Part shown: in pieces, positions 1 through 10,660 of the stretch | Layout of the letters: each line of letters starts with the position of its first letter | Position numbering within the stretch: the stretch's first letter is position 1 | NCBI GenBank assembly: GCA_021740105.1 | Contig: JAIPAM010000007.1 | Span: forward strand, 47,224 to 111,223 | From: Flavobacterium sp. | GTDB taxonomy: Bacteria > Bacteroidota > Bacteroidia > Flavobacteriales > Flavobacteriaceae | Reading direction: 5' to 3' | DNA length: 64,000 nucleotides | Notes under the pieces: model-generated | The model's database searches: none | What the model was told of the DNA's origin: nothing | What the model saw: only the letters and a program-made list of their open reading frames with translations | Position numbers and translations under genes: made by a program

Positions 1-1765
1 ATACTAATTCTCCTTCTTCATTAAAATCTTTCGCACGAATTTTCACACGAGCGTTCAATTCTAACTTCCCTTCATTCAAGGCAATATTTACTTCTTCAGC
101 AGAGTAAAAAGTTAAGTCTTGACCTAAAATTTTATGTTCTGGTGTAGAGATTCTTTCTTTGGTCATATAATAAAGACCCAATACCATGTCTTGAGAAGGT
201 ACAGTAATTGGAGCACCATTTGCAGGATTCAAGATATTGTGAGAAGCCAACATTAATAATTGTGCTTCCAAAATAGCTTCTGGTCCTAACGGCAAGTGAA
301 CCGCCATTTGATCCCCATCAAAATCCGCGTTGAACGCCGTACAAACTAAAGGGTGCAATTGGATTGCTTTTCCTTCAATTAATTTTGGTTGGAATGCTTG
401 AATACCTAGTCTGTGCAAAGTAGGAGCACGATTCAGTAAGATTGGGTGTCCTTTAATTACATTTTCAAGGATGTCCCAAACTACAGGCTCTTTTTTGTCT
501 ATTATTTTCTTAGCCGATTTAACTGTTTTTACAATTCCTCTCTCTATCAATTTACGGATAACGAAAGGTTTGTATAATTCAGCTGCCATATCTTTAGGGA
601 TACCGCATTCGAATAATTTCAATTCAGGTCCAACAACAATTACCGAACGAGCAGAATAATCCACACGTTTTCCTAATAAATTTTGACGGAAACGTCCTTG
701 TTTTCCTTTTAATGAATCGGATAAAGATTTCAAAGGTCGGTTGGATTCTGTTTTTACTGCAGAAGCTTTTCTTGTATTATCAAAAAGGGAATCTACCGAT
801 TCTTGCAACATACGTTTTTCGTTTCTCAAGATTACTTCAGGAGCTTTAATCTCCATTAATCTTTTCAAACGATTATTACGTATAATTACACGACGGTATA
901 AATCATTTAAATCTGAAGTAGCAAAACGACCACCATCAAGAGGCACAAGAGGACGTAATTCTGGTGGAATAACTGGAACAACTTTCATAATCATCCACTC
1001 TGGACGATTCTCACGGTTCAAGTTAGACTCACGGAAAGACTCTACTACTTGCAATCTTTTTAAGGCTTCTGTTTTACGTTGTTTAGACGTTTCATTATTT
1101 GCTTTATGTCTTAAATCATAAGACAACTCATCTAAATCGATGCGCGCTAATAAGTCCATAATACACTCTGCTCCCATTTTGGCAACAAATTTATTAGGAT
1201 CAAAATCGTCTAAATATTGGTTATCAGCAGGTAAAGTTTCTAAGATATTTAGATACTCTTCTTCTGTTAAAAAGTCCAATCTTTGTACTGATTCTCCTTC
1301 CGCATTTTTAGCAATACCGGCTTGGATTACTACGTATCTTTCGTAGTAAATAATCATATCTAATTTCTTAGATGGCAAACCAAGGATATAACCAATTTTG
1401 TTTGGAAGAGAACGGAAATACCAGATGTGAGCAATTGGCACCACTAAATTGATGTGTCCAACTCTATCTCTACGTACTTTTTTCTCGGTAACTTCAACAC
1501 CACAACGGTCACAAACAATCCCTTTGTAACGAATTCTTTTGTATTTTCCACAAGCACATTCGAAATCTTTTACAGGTCCAAATATTCTTTCGCAGAAAAG
1601 TCCGTCACGTTCTGGTTTATGTGTTCTATAGTTAATGGTTTCTGGTTTCAAAACCTCACCTCTTGACTCAGCCAAGATCGATTCTGGAGAAGCCAATCCA
1701 ATAGTAATTTTGTTAAACCTAACTACTGGGTTTTTATCTTTATTGTTGTTTCTATTATTCATCAT
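1..1765 (-). CDS. rpoC: RNA polymerase beta' subunit, N-terminal part (cut by window edge)
   Basis: Encodes the largest catalytic subunit of RNA polymerase. About 588 residues from the start are visible; the rest lies beyond position 1. The zinc-binding cysteines (CACGK, then CDRCG) appear near residue 70, and the absolutely conserved active-site motif [12 protein letters not shown], which holds the catalytic magnesium aspartates, is read at about 304-341. The start is the first of two adjacent ATGs (1765); the N-terminus [11 protein letters not shown] is what I know from Flavobacterium homologues. It lies 86 bases downstream of rpoB on the same strand, so the two are co-transcribed. The frame is open to the edge with no disruption. 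Confidence 0.97.
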   Translation of the reverse strand, partial: MMNNRNNNKDKNPVVRFNKITIGLASPESILAESRGEVLKPETINYRTHKPERDGLFCERIFGPVKDFECACGKYKRIRYKGIVCDRCGVEVTEKKVRRDRVGHINLVVPIAHIWYFRSLPNKIGYILGLPSKKLDMIIYYERYVVIQAGIAKNAEGESVQRLDFLTEEEYLNILETLPADNQYLDDFDPNKFVAKMGAECIMDLLARIDLDELSYDLRHKANNETSKQRKTEALKRLQVVESFRESNLNRENRPEWMIMKVVPVIPPELRPLVPLDGGRFATSDLNDLYRRVIIRNNRLKRLMEIKAPEVILRNEKRMLQESVDSLFDNTRKASAVKTESNRPLKSLSDSLKGKQGRFRQNLLGKRVDYSARSVIVVGPELKLFECGIPKDMAAELYKPFVIRKLIERGIVKTVKSAKKIIDKKEPVVWDILENVIKGHPILLNRAPTLHRLGIQAFQPKLIEGKAIQLHPLVCTAFNADFDGDQMAVHLPLGPEAILEAQLLMLASHNILNPANGAPITVPSQDMVLGLYYMTKERISTPEHKILGQDLTFYSAEEVNIALNEGKLELNARVKIRAKDFNEEGELV

Positions 1766-1851
1766 AGTTGAAAACTTGAATTGATAATTGATAATGGATA
1801 ATTGACAATTGACAAGCATTATGCGTTATCAATTGCCAATTGTTAATTGTT
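1766..1851. repeat. Low-complexity ATTGATAATTGACAATTG filler between rpoB and rpoC
   Basis: The 86-base gap is built almost wholly from short, slightly varied repeats of the kind TTGATAATTGATAATGGATAA and ATTGACAATTG, followed by CAATTGCCAATTG. Similar filler is common between genes in Flavobacterium, but here it sits inside the essential rpoB-rpoC operon. The CAATTG units can pair into weak hairpins. I see no terminator T-run. Confidence 0.6.
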
Positions 1852-4800
1852 TTATTCTTCTAAACGAATGTCTAAACCTAGACCTTTCAATTCGTGCATT
1901 AATACGTTGAATGATTCTGGAAGACCTGGTTCTGGCATAGTTTCTCCTTTTACGATTGCCTCGTAAGTTTTAGCTCTACCAATAACATCATCCGATTTAA
2001 CTGTCAAGATTTCTCTTAATGTACTTGATGCTCCATATGCTTCAAGTGCCCAAACCTCCATCTCTCCAAAACGCTGACCTCCAAATTGAGCTTTACCTCC
2101 TAATGGTTGTTGCGTAATTAATGAGTATGGTCCGATTGAACGCGCGTGCATCTTATCATCAACCATGTGACCTAGTTTCAACATATAGATTACTCCAACA
2201 GTTGCCGCTTGGTGGAAACGTTCTCCAGTACCTCCATCATAAAGGTGGGTGTGACCGAAACGTGGAATTCCAGCTTCGTCAGTCAATTCATTAATTTGGT
2301 CTAGAGTTGCACCGTCAAAAATTGGGGTAGCATATTTTCTACCTAATTTCTGTCCAGCCCAACCAAGAACCGTTTCATAAATTTGACCAATGTTCATACG
2401 TGAAGGTACCCCAAGAGGGTTCAATACGATATCAACAGGAGTTCCATCTTCTAAGAAAGGCATGTCTTCATGACGAACAATACGAGCAACAATACCTTTG
2501 TTACCGTGACGTCCCGCCATTTTATCCCCAACTTTCAACTTACGTTTTTTGGCGATGTAAACTTTAGCTAATTTCAAGATTCCTGCTGGTAATTCATCCC
2601 CAACCGTAATAGTGAATTTCTCTCTTCTTAAGCTACCTTGTAAATCGTTCAACTTAATTTTGTAGTTATGGATCAAATCGTTTACCATTTTATTGGTATC
2701 GTCATCTGAAACCCATTGCCCTTTAGTTAAGTGAGCAAAATCTTCTACAGAGTTTAACATTTTTTGAGTGTATTTTTTACCTTTTGGTAAAACTTCTTCT
2801 CCTAAATCGTTCATTACTCCTTGTGAAGTTTTTCCATTAACAATATTGAAAAGTTTATCAATTAATTTGTATTTTAATTCAACAAATTTGGTTTCGAATT
2901 CCATTTCCAATGCCGTTAATGCATCTTTATCTTGAGTACGCTTACGCTTATCTTTTACCGCTCTTGCGAATAATTTTTTGTCTAAAACAACTCCATGTAA
3001 AGAAGGTGACGCCTTCAACGAAGCATCTTTTACATCTCCTGCTTTATCTCCAAAGATTGCACGAAGCAATTTCTCTTCAGGGGTAGGATCTGACTCTCCT
3101 TTAGGGGTAATTTTACCAATTAGAATATCGCCAGGTTTAACTTCGGCACCTATTCTAATCATACCATTTTCATCTAAATCTTTAGTAGCTTCTTCGCTAA
3201 CGTTTGGAATATCATTCGTTAATTCTTCGTTTCCTAATTTAGTATCTCTCACTTCTAATGAATAATCATCGATGTGGATAGAGGTAAAAATATCGTCACG
3301 AACTACTTTTTCAGAAATTACAATCGCATCCTCGAAGTTGTACCCTTTCCATGGCATGAACGCTACTTTAAGGTTTCTTCCTAAAGCTAATTCTCCATTT
3401 TGAGTGGCATAACCTTCCGATAATACTTGTCCAAGAACTACTCTGTCGCCTTTTCTTACGATCGGTTTCAAGTTGATACTTGAACTTTGATTTGTTTTTC
3501 TGAATTTAATTAAATTGTATGTTTTCTCATCTTCTTCAAAACTAACCATGCGTTCTGCATCAGAACGGTCGTATTTAATTGTGATGATATTGGCATCTAC
3601 ATAAGTAACGGTTCCGTCTCCTTCAGCATTGATTAATACTCTAGAATCAGAGGCTACTTGGCGCTCTAAACCGGTACCAACAATTGGTGCTTCTGGACGC
3701 AATAATGGAACTGCTTGACGCATCATGTTGGATCCCATCAAGGCTCTGTTCGCATCATCATGTTCCAAGAATGGAATTAACGAAGCCGAAATAGAAGCAA
3801 TTTGATTTGGAGCTACATCGGTATAATCTACTTGAGAAGGTTGAATTACTGGGAAGTCACCTTCCTGACGAGCAATTACATTATCGGCAGTAATTTTACC
3901 TGAAGCATCCATTTGGATATTTGCTTGAGCAATCATTTTACCTTCTTCTTCTTCTGCACTTAAATAAACAGGAGTAGCATTCAGATCAATTTTTCCATCT
4001 TTAACCACACGGTATGGTGTTTCAATGAATCCCATTCCGTTTACTTTAGCGTAAACTCCAAGTGAAGAAATCAAACCAATGTTTGGTCCCTCAGGAGTTT
4101 CAATTGGACACAAACGTCCGTAGTGCGTATAGTGAACGTCACGAACCTCGAAACCGGCTCTTTCTCTTGAAAGTCCACCTGGTCCTAGGGCTGATAATCT
4201 TCTTTTGTGTGTAATCTCAGCTAATGGATTCGTTTGATCCATGAATTGAGACAATTGGTTGGTACCAAAGAAAGAGTTGATTACAGATGATAATGTTTTT
4301 GCATTAATCAAATCAATAGGTGTAAACACCTCGTTATCTCTAACGTTCATTCTCTCGCGAATGGTTCTCGCCATACGAGCTAAACCTACACCAAATTGTT
4401 GAGAAAGTTGTTCACCAACAGTTCTTACACGACGGTTTGACAAGTGATCAATATCATCAATCTCTGCTTTAGAGTTGATCAATTCGATCAAATATTTAAC
4501 GATAGTTATGATATCCTCTTTGGTCAAGACTTGCTTTTCCATAGGGATATTTAAACCTAATTTTTTGTTCATTCTATAACGACCAACTTCACCTAAGTTA
4601 TAACGTTGATCAGAGAAGAATAATTTATCTATAATACCACGAGCAGTTTCTTCATCAGGCGGTTCTGCGTTACGCAATTGTCTGTAGATGTGCTCAACGG
4701 CTTCTTTTTCAGAGTTGGTTGGATCTTTTTGTAACGTATTGTGGATAATAGAGTAGTCGGCTACATTATTATCTTCTTTGTGCAACAAAACAGATTTTAC

Positions 4801-5664
4801 ATTAGATTCAACTATTTCTTCAACATTTTCTTTGTCAAGAATAGTATCTCTGTCTAATATAATTTCATTTCTTTCGATAGAAACTACCTCACCGGTATCT
4901 TCATCTACGAAATCTTCGTGCCATGTATTTAATACACGAGCAGCTAATTTTCTTCCGATATATTTTTTAAGCCCAGCTTTAGAAACTTTAATTTCTTCAG
5001 CAAGATCAAATATTTCAAGAATGTCTTTATCTCTTTCAAAACCGATTGCACGGAAAAGAGTAGTAACAGGTAATTTTTTCTTTCTATCGATATAAGCATA
5101 CATTACGCTATTGATATCGGTAGCAAATTCTATCCAAGAACCTTTAAAAGGAATAACTCTTGCAGAATACAGTTTCGTTCCATTAGCATGGAAAGATTGA
5201 CCGAAGAAAACACCTGGAGAACGGTGCAATTGAGAAACAACAACACGTTCCGCGCCATTGATTACAAAAGTACCACTTGGAGTCATGTACGGAATTGTAC
5301 CTAGATATACATCTTGTACAATAGTTTCAAAATCTTCGTGCTCTGGATCTGTACAATACAGTTTTAGTCTTGCCTTTAGAGGCACACTATAGGTTAGTCC
5401 TCTCTCAATACACTCTTGAATTGTATAACGAGGTGGATCTACAAAATAATCTAGGAATTCCAATACAAAGTTATTTCTTGTATCTGTTATTGGAAAGTTT
5501 TCCATGAAGGTGTTGTATAAACCTTCATCGCCTCTTTCGTCAGTTTTAGTTTCTAATTGGAAGAAATCTTTAAACGACTTAACCTGAACATCAAGAAAAT
5601 CTGGATAGTCAGGAATATTTTTAGTAGAGGCAAAATTCAATCTTTCAGTCTGATTTGTTAACAT
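1852..5664 (-). CDS. rpoB: RNA polymerase beta subunit
   Basis: Encodes the second large catalytic subunit of RNA polymerase, 1270 residues, the usual size in Flavobacteriaceae. Recognisable blocks include the rifampicin-region sequence [20 protein letters not shown] followed by [13 protein letters not shown], the [15 protein letters not shown] segment, and the C-terminal [20 protein letters not shown] motif. The frame extends one codon further to a TTG at 5667, but the ATG at 5664 (protein [11 protein letters not shown]) is the natural start. It follows rplL after a 276-base spacer that contains a strong hairpin, and precedes rpoC. Rifampicin-pocket residues look wild type by eye. Confidence 0.97.
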   Translation of the reverse strand: MLTNQTERLNFASTKNIPDYPDFLDVQVKSFKDFFQLETKTDERGDEGLYNTFMENFPITDTRNNFVLEFLDYFVDPPRYTIQECIERGLTYSVPLKARLKLYCTDPEHEDFETIVQDVYLGTIPYMTPSGTFVINGAERVVVSQLHRSPGVFFGQSFHANGTKLYSARVIPFKGSWIEFATDINSVMYAYIDRKKKLPVTTLFRAIGFERDKDILEIFDLAEEIKVSKAGLKKYIGRKLAARVLNTWHEDFVDEDTGEVVSIERNEIILDRDTILDKENVEEIVESNVKSVLLHKEDNNVADYSIIHNTLQKDPTNSEKEAVEHIYRQLRNAEPPDEETARGIIDKLFFSDQRYNLGEVGRYRMNKKLGLNIPMEKQVLTKEDIITIVKYLIELINSKAEIDDIDHLSNRRVRTVGEQLSQQFGVGLARMARTIRERMNVRDNEVFTPIDLINAKTLSSVINSFFGTNQLSQFMDQTNPLAEITHKRRLSALGPGGLSRERAGFEVRDVHYTHYGRLCPIETPEGPNIGLISSLGVYAKVNGMGFIETPYRVVKDGKIDLNATPVYLSAEEEEGKMIAQANIQMDASGKITADNVIARQEGDFPVIQPSQVDYTDVAPNQIASISASLIPFLEHDDANRALMGSNMMRQAVPLLRPEAPIVGTGLERQVASDSRVLINAEGDGTVTYVDANIITIKYDRSDAERMVSFEEDEKTYNLIKFRKTNQSSSINLKPIVRKGDRVVLGQVLSEGYATQNGELALGRNLKVAFMPWKGYNFEDAIVISEKVVRDDIFTSIHIDDYSLEVRDTKLGNEELTNDIPNVSEEATKDLDENGMIRIGAEVKPGDILIGKITPKGESDPTPEEKLLRAIFGDKAGDVKDASLKASPSLHGVVLDKKLFARAVKDKRKRTQDKDALTALEMEFETKFVELKYKLIDKLFNIVNGKTSQGVMNDLGEEVLPKGKKYTQKMLNSVEDFAHLTKGQWVSDDDTNKMVNDLIHNYKIKLNDLQGSLRREKFTITVGDELPAGILKLAKVYIAKKRKLKVGDKMAGRHGNKGIVARIVRHEDMPFLEDGTPVDIVLNPLGVPSRMNIGQIYETVLGWAGQKLGRKYATPIFDGATLDQINELTDEAGIPRFGHTHLYDGGTGERFHQAATVGVIYMLKLGHMVDDKMHARSIGPYSLITQQPLGGKAQFGGQRFGEMEVWALEAYGASSTLREILTVKSDDVIGRAKTYEAIVKGETMPEPGLPESFNVLMHELKGLGLDIRLEE

Positions 5665-5940
5665 CAATGGACAAAATTTTGATTAAAAAAAGTAATTTTT
5701 GTGTAAAACACTATTTATTTTATAAAACAATCTATACTTCCTTTTTATAATCAATACCTCTTTAAAAATAACTCTAGAGCAAGCTCTATCATCGATTTTC
5801 TTTCATCGTATTGACTTATAACCTTTTCGTATTTTAAACTATTTTATAATAAAATTTGATATAATTTTATTATACGAAAAATGGTTTAGGTCATTGGATG
5901 TTAATCCAAGACCTAAACCTAGTTCTCAAAACCGGGTAAA
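5665..5940 (-). other. rplL-rpoB spacer (276 bases)
   Basis: An AT-rich non-coding spacer inside the operon. It carries one long hairpin next to rplL (listed separately), a small perfect palindrome AGAGCAAGCTCT near 5776, and no clear TAnnTTTG promoter on the minus strand. I find no reading frame worth calling. Confidence 0.6.
5877..5919 (-). terminator. Hairpin between rplL and rpoB, possible attenuator
   Basis: On the minus strand a 10-bp outer stem (GGTTTAGGTC / GACCTAAACC, plus-strand 5883-5892 and 5910-5919) encloses a 6-bp inner stem (TTGGAT / ATCCAA) with a 4-base loop and a single unpaired A. It is followed by five T (5877-5881), a short tract for a full terminator. The position matches the E. 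coli rplL-rpoB attenuator, which lowers rpoBC expression relative to ribosomal protein genes; the same role here is inference. Confidence 0.75.
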
Positions 5941-6315
5941 CTATTTAAGTTCTACTACAGCTCCAGCTTCTTCTAAAGCTTTCTTAAGACCTTCAGCTTC
6001 TTCTTTAGAAACTCCTTCTTTAACAGCACTTGGAGCGCTATCAACTACGTCTTTAGCTTCTTTCAAACCTAAACCTGTAAGTTCTTTTACTAATTTCACT
6101 ACAGCTAATTTAGAAGCACCAGCTTCTTTTAACATTACTGTAAATTCAGTTTGAGCGCTTTCAGCTGCAGCTTCTCCGCCACCAGCTCCAGAAACTACAA
6201 CAGCTGCAGCAGCTGGTTCGATTCCGTACTCCTCTTTTAATATTGTTGCTAAATCGTTAACTTCTTTAACTGTTAAGTTAACTAATTGTTCTGCGAATTG
6301 TTTCAAATCTGCCAT
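5941..6315 (-). CDS. rplL: 50S ribosomal protein L7/L12
   Basis: Encodes the multi-copy acidic stalk protein of the large ribosomal subunit that recruits translation factors. The 124 residues show the standard layout: N-terminal dimerisation helices (about 1-35), an Ala/Gly-rich hinge (about 36-52, [17 protein letters not shown]) and the C-terminal factor-binding domain with the conserved [15 protein letters not shown]. It lies 72 bases downstream of rplJ in the ribosomal operon and upstream of the attenuator-like hairpin. Confidence 0.97.
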   Translation of the reverse strand: MADLKQFAEQLVNLTVKEVNDLATILKEEYGIEPAAAAVVVSGAGGGEAAAESAQTEFTVMLKEAGASKLAVVKLVKELTGLGLKEAKDVVDSAPSAVKEGVSKEEAEGLKKALEEAGAVVELK

Positions 6316-6387
6316 TTTTTCTATCGTTTTAAAATGATTTGTAAAATATAATTTATTAATGTGCGCGTTTTAATTTGCTTAAAAAAA

Positions 6388-6879
6388 TTAAGCTACTTCT
6401 TCTTTGAATTGGTTCAAAAGAGCTGAAATCACTCTTTGAGCAGGAGATTGAAGTAATCCGATGATTTCTCCAATAACTTCTTCTTTAGATTTAAGTGATG
6501 CTAATGAATCTAATAGATTATCACCAATATAAACTTCAGAATTGATATAAGCTCCTTTTAACAAAGGCTTATCTGCTTTTCTACGGAATTCCTTCATGAT
6601 TTTTGCAGGAGCATTTGCTACCTCTGCAAGAAAGATTGAAGTATTACCTGTTAATGTAGCAGGTAAATCTCCATAGTCGTTATCAGAAGCCTCCATTGCT
6701 TTTGCAAGCAAGGTGTTTTTAACTACCTCTAATTTGATACCTGCTTTAAAGCAAGCTCTTCTTAGGCTAGAAGTTAATTCTGCATCTAAGCCAGAAATAT
6801 CTGCTAAATAAACAATATTTGAACTTGCTAACTGTGCAGTTAAATTTTCAATCGCGATTGATTTTTCTTCTCTAGTCAT
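6388..6879 (-). CDS. rplJ: 50S ribosomal protein L10
   Basis: Encodes the stalk base protein that binds 23S rRNA and carries the L7/L12 dimers. The 163 residues begin MTREEKSIAIENLTAQL and include the typical L10 core (VVKNTLLAKAME) with a C-terminal helix that serves as the L7/L12 docking site. In many bacteria L10 also represses its own operon by binding the leader; I could not identify such a leader site by eye. It lies 20 bases downstream of rplA. Confidence 0.96.
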   Translation of the reverse strand: MTREEKSIAIENLTAQLASSNIVYLADISGLDAELTSSLRRACFKAGIKLEVVKNTLLAKAMEASDNDYGDLPATLTGNTSIFLAEVANAPAKIMKEFRRKADKPLLKGAYINSEVYIGDNLLDSLASLKSKEEVIGEIIGLLQSPAQRVISALLNQFKEEVA

Positions 6880-6899
6880 ACTAAAAGTTTTATAACTAC

Positions 6900-7589
6900 T
6901 TATACTGCTTTAGGATCCAATGCAATTGCAGGACTCATTGTGCTTGTAAGGTAAATACTTTTGATGTAAGTTCCTTTAGCAGCAGTTGGCTTAAGTTTGA
7001 TTAATGTTTGAATAATTTCGTGAGCGTTGTCAACAATCTTATCCGCTTCGAAAGATATCTTACCGATACCAGCGTGAATAATACCTGTTTTATCAACTTT
7101 AAAGTCGATTTTACCCGCTTTCACTTCTTGAACAGCTTTTCCTATTTCCATAGTTACCGTTCCTGTTTTAGGGTTTGGCATTAAACCACGAGGTCCTAAT
7201 ACACGACCTAATGGACCTAATTTCCCCATAATAGCAGGCATAGTGATAATTACATCAACATCTGTCCAACCGTCTTTAATTTTTTGTAAGTAATCGTCAA
7301 GACCTACATAGTCTGCACCAGCTGCAGTAGCTTCCGCTTCTTTATCTGGAGTAACCAATGCTAATACTTTAACGTCTTTACCAGTTCCATGAGGTAATGT
7401 TACCACACCTCTTACCATTTGATTCGCTTTTCTAGGATCTACTCCTAAACGTACAGCGATATCTACAGACTCATCAAATTTTGCAGAAGCAACCACTTTA
7501 ATTAATGCCGCAGCATCTTTCAAAGAGTATAATTTGTTCTTGTCAATTTTTGAAGCAGCCTCTTTTTGCTTTTTTGTCAATTTTGCCAT
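6900..7589 (-). CDS. rplA: 50S ribosomal protein L1
   Basis: Encodes the L1-stalk protein, which contacts 23S rRNA and the exiting tRNA. The 229 residues have normal family length and include the signature [10 protein letters not shown] preceded by GRVLGPRGL (about residues 129-146). The start codon lies only 3 bases after the rplK stop codon, so translation of the two is probably coupled. L1 is a known autoregulator of the rplK-rplA unit in E. coli; this is not demonstrated here. Confidence 0.97.
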   Translation of the reverse strand: MAKLTKKQKEAASKIDKNKLYSLKDAAALIKVVASAKFDESVDIAVRLGVDPRKANQMVRGVVTLPHGTGKDVKVLALVTPDKEAEATAAGADYVGLDDYLQKIKDGWTDVDVIITMPAIMGKLGPLGRVLGPRGLMPNPKTGTVTMEIGKAVQEVKAGKIDFKVDKTGIIHAGIGKISFEADKIVDNAHEIIQTLIKLKPTAAKGTYIKSIYLTSTMSPAIALDPKAV

Positions 7590-7592
7590 GTC

Positions 7593-8039
7593 TTAAGCTT
7601 GTTTTAGAGGAGAATCTCCTGTTACAGTTATTCCCATAGATCTAGCTGTTCCCGCGATCATGCTCATAGCAGCCTCGATTGTGAATGCATTTAAATCAAC
7701 CATCTTGTCTTCTGCTATAGTTCTAATCACATCCCAAGTAACGCTAGCTACTTTTTTACGATTAGGCTCACCAGAACCAGACTTTAGCTTTGCAGCATCC
7801 ATTAATTGAATAGCAGCAGGTGGAGTTTTAATAACAAAATCAAAAGATTTGTCTTTATACACTGTTATTTGCACTGGGCAAACTTTGCCGGGTTTATCTT
7901 GAGTTCTCGCATTGAATTGCTTACAGAACTCCATGATATTAACTCCAGCAGCACCTAAAGCAGGTCCAACCGGTGGCGACGGGTTCGCAGCACCTCCCTT
8001 AACTTGTAGTTTAACTACTTTACTAATCTCTTTAGCCAT
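7593..8039 (-). CDS. rplK: 50S ribosomal protein L11
   Basis: Encodes L11 of the GTPase-associated centre. The 148 residues carry the proline-rich N-terminal motif [20 protein letters not shown] (about residues 18-37), near the thiopeptide-binding region in homologues, and the C-terminal rRNA-binding domain ending in the typical [12 protein letters not shown]. It lies 68 bases downstream of nusG and directly upstream of rplA. Confidence 0.97.
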   Translation of the reverse strand: MAKEISKVVKLQVKGGAANPSPPVGPALGAAGVNIMEFCKQFNARTQDKPGKVCPVQITVYKDKSFDFVIKTPPAAIQLMDAAKLKSGSGEPNRKKVASVTWDVIRTIAEDKMVDLNAFTIEAAMSMIAGTARSMGITVTGDSPLKQA

Positions 8040-8107
8040 TTTTTTAAAAATTTAACACATCAAACATTGGAAGCGAATAATGTGGTTTATTATAGTGTAA
8101 CAAAAAA

Positions 8108-8659
8108 TTATACTTTTTCAACTTGCATAAAGCTCAATTCTAATGGTGTTTTTCTTCCGAAAATTTTAACCATTACTTCAAGTTTACGCTTTTCTTCATT
8201 GACTTTCTCAACAGTTCCATTGAAACCGTTAAAAGGTCCATCAATCACCTTAATAGTTTCACCCACATTGAACGGTATAGATTGTGAATCAACACTAACT
8301 GCTAATTCATCCACTTTACCTAACATTCTGTTTACTTCAGAAAGTCGCAACGGAACAGGGTCTCCACCCTTAACTTCACCTAGGAATCCTATAACTCCAG
8401 AGATTGATTTAATAATATGGGGTATTTCACCAGCAAGATTAGCTTCAATCATTACGTAACCAGAAAAATAGACTTTGTCTTTCACGATTTTCTTTCCGTC
8501 CTTTACCGTTACTACTTTTTCAGTAGGAACTAGAACTTGAGAAATAAAATCGCCCATACCTAACCTATTAATTTCGTTTTCGATGTAAGCTTTTACTTTA
8601 TTTTCTTGCCCGCTTACCGCTCTAACAACATACCATTTTTTCACATTACTATCTGCCAT
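8108..8659 (-). CDS. nusG: Transcription termination/antitermination factor NusG
   Basis: Encodes the general elongation factor that binds RNA polymerase and couples it to Rho or the ribosome. The 183 residues contain an NGN domain beginning KWYVVRAVSGQENKVKAYIE and a C-terminal KOW domain with VIDGPFNGFNGTVEKVNEEK (about residues 130-150). Length and position, between secE and rplK, are canonical. It starts 10 bases after the secE stop. Confidence 0.97.
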   Translation of the reverse strand: MADSNVKKWYVVRAVSGQENKVKAYIENEINRLGMGDFISQVLVPTEKVVTVKDGKKIVKDKVYFSGYVMIEANLAGEIPHIIKSISGVIGFLGEVKGGDPVPLRLSEVNRMLGKVDELAVSVDSQSIPFNVGETIKVIDGPFNGFNGTVEKVNEEKRKLEVMVKIFGRKTPLELSFMQVEKV

Positions 8660-8669
8660 CGTAAGGTAT

Positions 8670-8867
8670 TTAAGCTTTTATCCAATTAAAGAATCCTTCC
8701 AAAGTTTTCGCGAAAATTTCATCTACTCCCCATGTTGCCAAGGCGAATAATACTGAAAAAACAGCCACAACAATCGTTAGACGTTGTACTTCTTCCCACT
8801 CTGGCCAAGTAACATTTGACTTTAATTCATCAAATGCTTCGTTTATATAATTAAAAACTTTTGTCAT
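8670..8867 (-). CDS. secE: Preprotein translocase subunit SecE
   Basis: Encodes the small essential clamp subunit of the SecYEG channel in the inner membrane. At 65 residues it is the short single-span form: an amphipathic segment (FDELKSNVTWPEWEEVQRLT) with the conserved W-P, then one transmembrane helix (about residues 30-48). It lies between tRNA-Trp and nusG, its usual place in bacteria. Confidence 0.95.
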   Translation of the reverse strand: MTKVFNYINEAFDELKSNVTWPEWEEVQRLTIVVAVFSVLFALATWGVDEIFAKTLEGFFNWIKA

Positions 8868-8887
8868 TGTACATATTTTTTTAGTGG

Positions 8888-8958
8888 CACGGGCGGAGGG
8901 ATTCGAACCCCCATCAACGGTTTTGGAGACCGCTATTCTACCCTTGAACTACGCCCGT
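8888..8958 (-). tRNA. tRNA-Trp (anticodon CCA)
   Basis: Read on the minus strand, the acceptor stem ACGGGCG / CGCCCGT closes perfectly, the anticodon loop holds CTCCAAA (CCA, Trp), and the T arm has GGTTCGAATCC. It is 71 bases long without an encoded CCA end. It lies between the tuf terminator and secE, a common arrangement in Bacteroidetes and other phyla. Confidence 0.96.
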
Positions 8959-8960
8959 AT

Positions 8961-8998
8961 AAAAAAGTCAGTGGTATATTAAAATACCAACTGACTTT
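8961..8998 (-). terminator. Terminator-like hairpin after tuf
   Basis: On the minus strand a stem AAGTCAG / CTGACTT continues into GGTAT / ATACC and is followed directly by a run of six T. It separates tuf (ending at 9015) from tRNA-Trp and secE. As I find no TAnnTTTG promoter in the short gap, the secE-rpo genes probably depend on read-through of this terminator. Confidence 0.8.
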
Positions 8999-9014
8999 CA
9001 TATAAATTAGATAA

Positions 9015-10202
9015 TTACTCTACTATCTCAGTTACCTGACCAGCTCCTACTGTTCTACCACCTTCACGGATAGCAAAACGTAAACCTAAGTTTAATGCGA
9101 TAGGGCTTAACAATGCAACATTGATAGTTAAGTTATCTCCTGGCATAACCATCTCTACACCTGCTGGTAAAGTGATCACACCTGTTACATCCGTTGTACG
9201 AACATAAAATTGTGGGCGATAATTATTGTGGAATGGAGTGTGACGTCCACCTTCTTCTTTTTTCAATATATACACCTCAGCTTTGAATACAGCGTGTGGT
9301 TTTACTGAACCTGGCTTAATAATAACCATACCTCTTTTGATATCCGCTTTATCAATACCTCTTAACAATAAACCTACGTTATCTCCAGCTTCACCTCTAT
9401 CAAGGATTTTACGGAACATCTCAACTCCAGTAATTGTAGAAGTTAATTTTTCAGCTCCCATACCAATAATTTCAACTGGATCTCCTGTGTTAGCAATACC
9501 TGTTTCAATACGACCTGTAGCAACAGTTCCACGACCTGTAATGGTAAATGAATCCTCTACTGGCATCAAGAATGGTTTTGCATTATCACGAACTGGTTCT
9601 TGGATCCAAGAATCACAAGCAGCCATTAATTCAATGATTTTTGGTACCCAAGCTGGATCGTTATTCAATCCACCTAAAGCTGAACCTTGGATAACTGGAC
9701 AATTATCTCCATCATATTCGTAGAAAGATAATAAGTCTCTGATTTCCATTTCAACTAATTCTAATAATTCCTCATCATCAACCATATCCACTTTGTTCAT
9801 GAATACAACAATTCTAGGAATACCTACCTGACGACCTAAAAGGATGTGCTCACGTGTTTGTGGCATTGGTCCGTCAGTTGCAGCTACTACAAGGATAGCA
9901 CCGTCCATTTGAGCAGCACCTGTAACCATGTTCTTTACGTAATCCGCGTGACCTGGACAGTCAACGTGTGCGTAGTGACGATTAGCAGTTTCATACTCAA
10001 CGTGCGATGTATTAATTGTAATACCTCTTTCTTTTTCTTCTGGAGCATTATCGATTTGATCAAACGATTTTGCTTGACAGTAACCCGCATCAGACAATAC
10101 TTTAGTAATTGCCGCAGTTAATGTAGTTTTTCCGTGATCCACGTGACCAATTGTACCTATATTAAGGTGGGGTTTGTTACGGTTAAAATTTTCTTTTGCC
10201 AT
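9015..10202 (-). CDS. tuf: Elongation factor Tu
   Basis: Encodes the GTPase that brings aminoacyl-tRNA to the ribosome. The 395 residues show the G1 motif GHVDHGKTT (about 18-26), effector-region threonine in [14 protein letters not shown] (G3), NKVD (G4) and the GSAL element (G5), followed by beta-barrel domains 2 and 3. The start follows three tRNA genes, giving the tRNA-tuf linkage often seen in bacteria. Confidence 0.98.
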   Translation of the reverse strand: MAKENFNRNKPHLNIGTIGHVDHGKTTLTAAITKVLSDAGYCQAKSFDQIDNAPEEKERGITINTSHVEYETANRHYAHVDCPGHADYVKNMVTGAAQMDGAILVVAATDGPMPQTREHILLGRQVGIPRIVVFMNKVDMVDDEELLELVEMEIRDLLSFYEYDGDNCPVIQGSALGGLNNDPAWVPKIIELMAACDSWIQEPVRDNAKPFLMPVEDSFTITGRGTVATGRIETGIANTGDPVEIIGMGAEKLTSTITGVEMFRKILDRGEAGDNVGLLLRGIDKADIKRGMVIIKPGSVKPHAVFKAEVYILKKEEGGRHTPFHNNYRPQFYVRTTDVTGVITLPAGVEMVMPGDNLTINVALLSPIALNLGLRFAIREGGRTVGAGQVTEIVE

Positions 10203-10256
10203 TTTACTTAATTTTTAATCTTAGTTATATATTCGTGTTCAAATTATACAATATTG

Positions 10257-10328
10257 AGCCAACTACGGGAATTGAACCCGTGACCTCTTCCTTACCAAGG
10301 AAGCACTCTACCTCTGAGCTAAGTCGGC
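10257..10328 (-). tRNA. tRNA-Thr (anticodon GGT)
   Basis: On the minus strand the acceptor stem GCCGACT / AGTTGGC pairs with one G-T wobble; the anticodon arm CTTCC-TTGGTAA-GGAAG exposes GGT (Thr); the T arm is ACGGGTTCAATTCCCGT. The 72-base gene ends 54 bases upstream of the tuf start codon. Confidence 0.96.
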
Positions 10329-10399
10329 AGAGAATTTATTTTTAGATTTATGACTTCAGATTTTTTGATCTGGAATCCGAAACCGAAAATTTCTTCTTG

Positions 10400-10480
10400 T
10401 GGGGAGAGCAGGATTCGAACCTGCGAAGTTCACACAGCAGATTTACAGTCTGCCCTCGTTGGCCGCTTGAGTATCTCCCC
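10400..10480 (-). tRNA. tRNA-Tyr (anticodon GTA)
   Basis: On the minus strand the acceptor stem GGGGAGA / TCTCCCC is perfect, the anticodon arm GCAGA-CTGTAAA-TCTGC holds GTA, and a long variable arm is present, as expected for tyrosine tRNA. It lies between the two threonine tRNA genes. Confidence 0.96.
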
Positions 10481-10548
10481 AAATTTTTCTCTTACATAAA
10501 ATCCAGAAATATTGAAAATTCTCTATTGAAAATCCTCAATATTTAAAG

Positions 10549-10622
10549 AGCCGGTGGAGGGACTCGAACCCACGACCTGCTGATTACAAATCAGCTGCTC
10601 TAGCCAACTGAGCTACACTGGC
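10549..10622 (-). tRNA. tRNA-Thr (anticodon TGT) with two stem mismatches
   Basis: On the minus strand the anticodon arm GCTGA-TTTGTAA-TCAGC gives TGT (Thr), and D and T arms are recognisable. The acceptor stem reads GCCAGTG / CACCGGC, leaving an A-C mismatch at pair 4-69, and the T stem GTGGG / CCCTC has a T-T mismatch. All other pairs fit. It is the first gene of the tRNA-tuf transcript. Confidence 0.92.
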
Positions 10623-10631
10623 GTTAAATAT

Positions 10632-10658
10632 AAAAAAAGCCCGTTATTTCTAACGGAC
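10632..10658 (-). terminator. Terminator of the xerC-hpf genes
   Basis: On the minus strand an 8-bp stem GTCCGTTA / TAACGGGC (one G-T pair, GAAA loop) is followed by a run of seven T. It lies 57 bases beyond the hpf stop codon and only 10 bases before tRNA-Thr(TGT). Confidence 0.85.
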
Positions 10659-10660
10659 TG

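Noticed and set aside
10329..10399. Missing tRNA-Gly between tRNA-Tyr and tRNA-Thr(GGT)
   Set aside because: Some relatives have a tRNA-Gly in this cluster as far as I recall, but the spacer holds no cloverleaf and I am not certain it is expected here.
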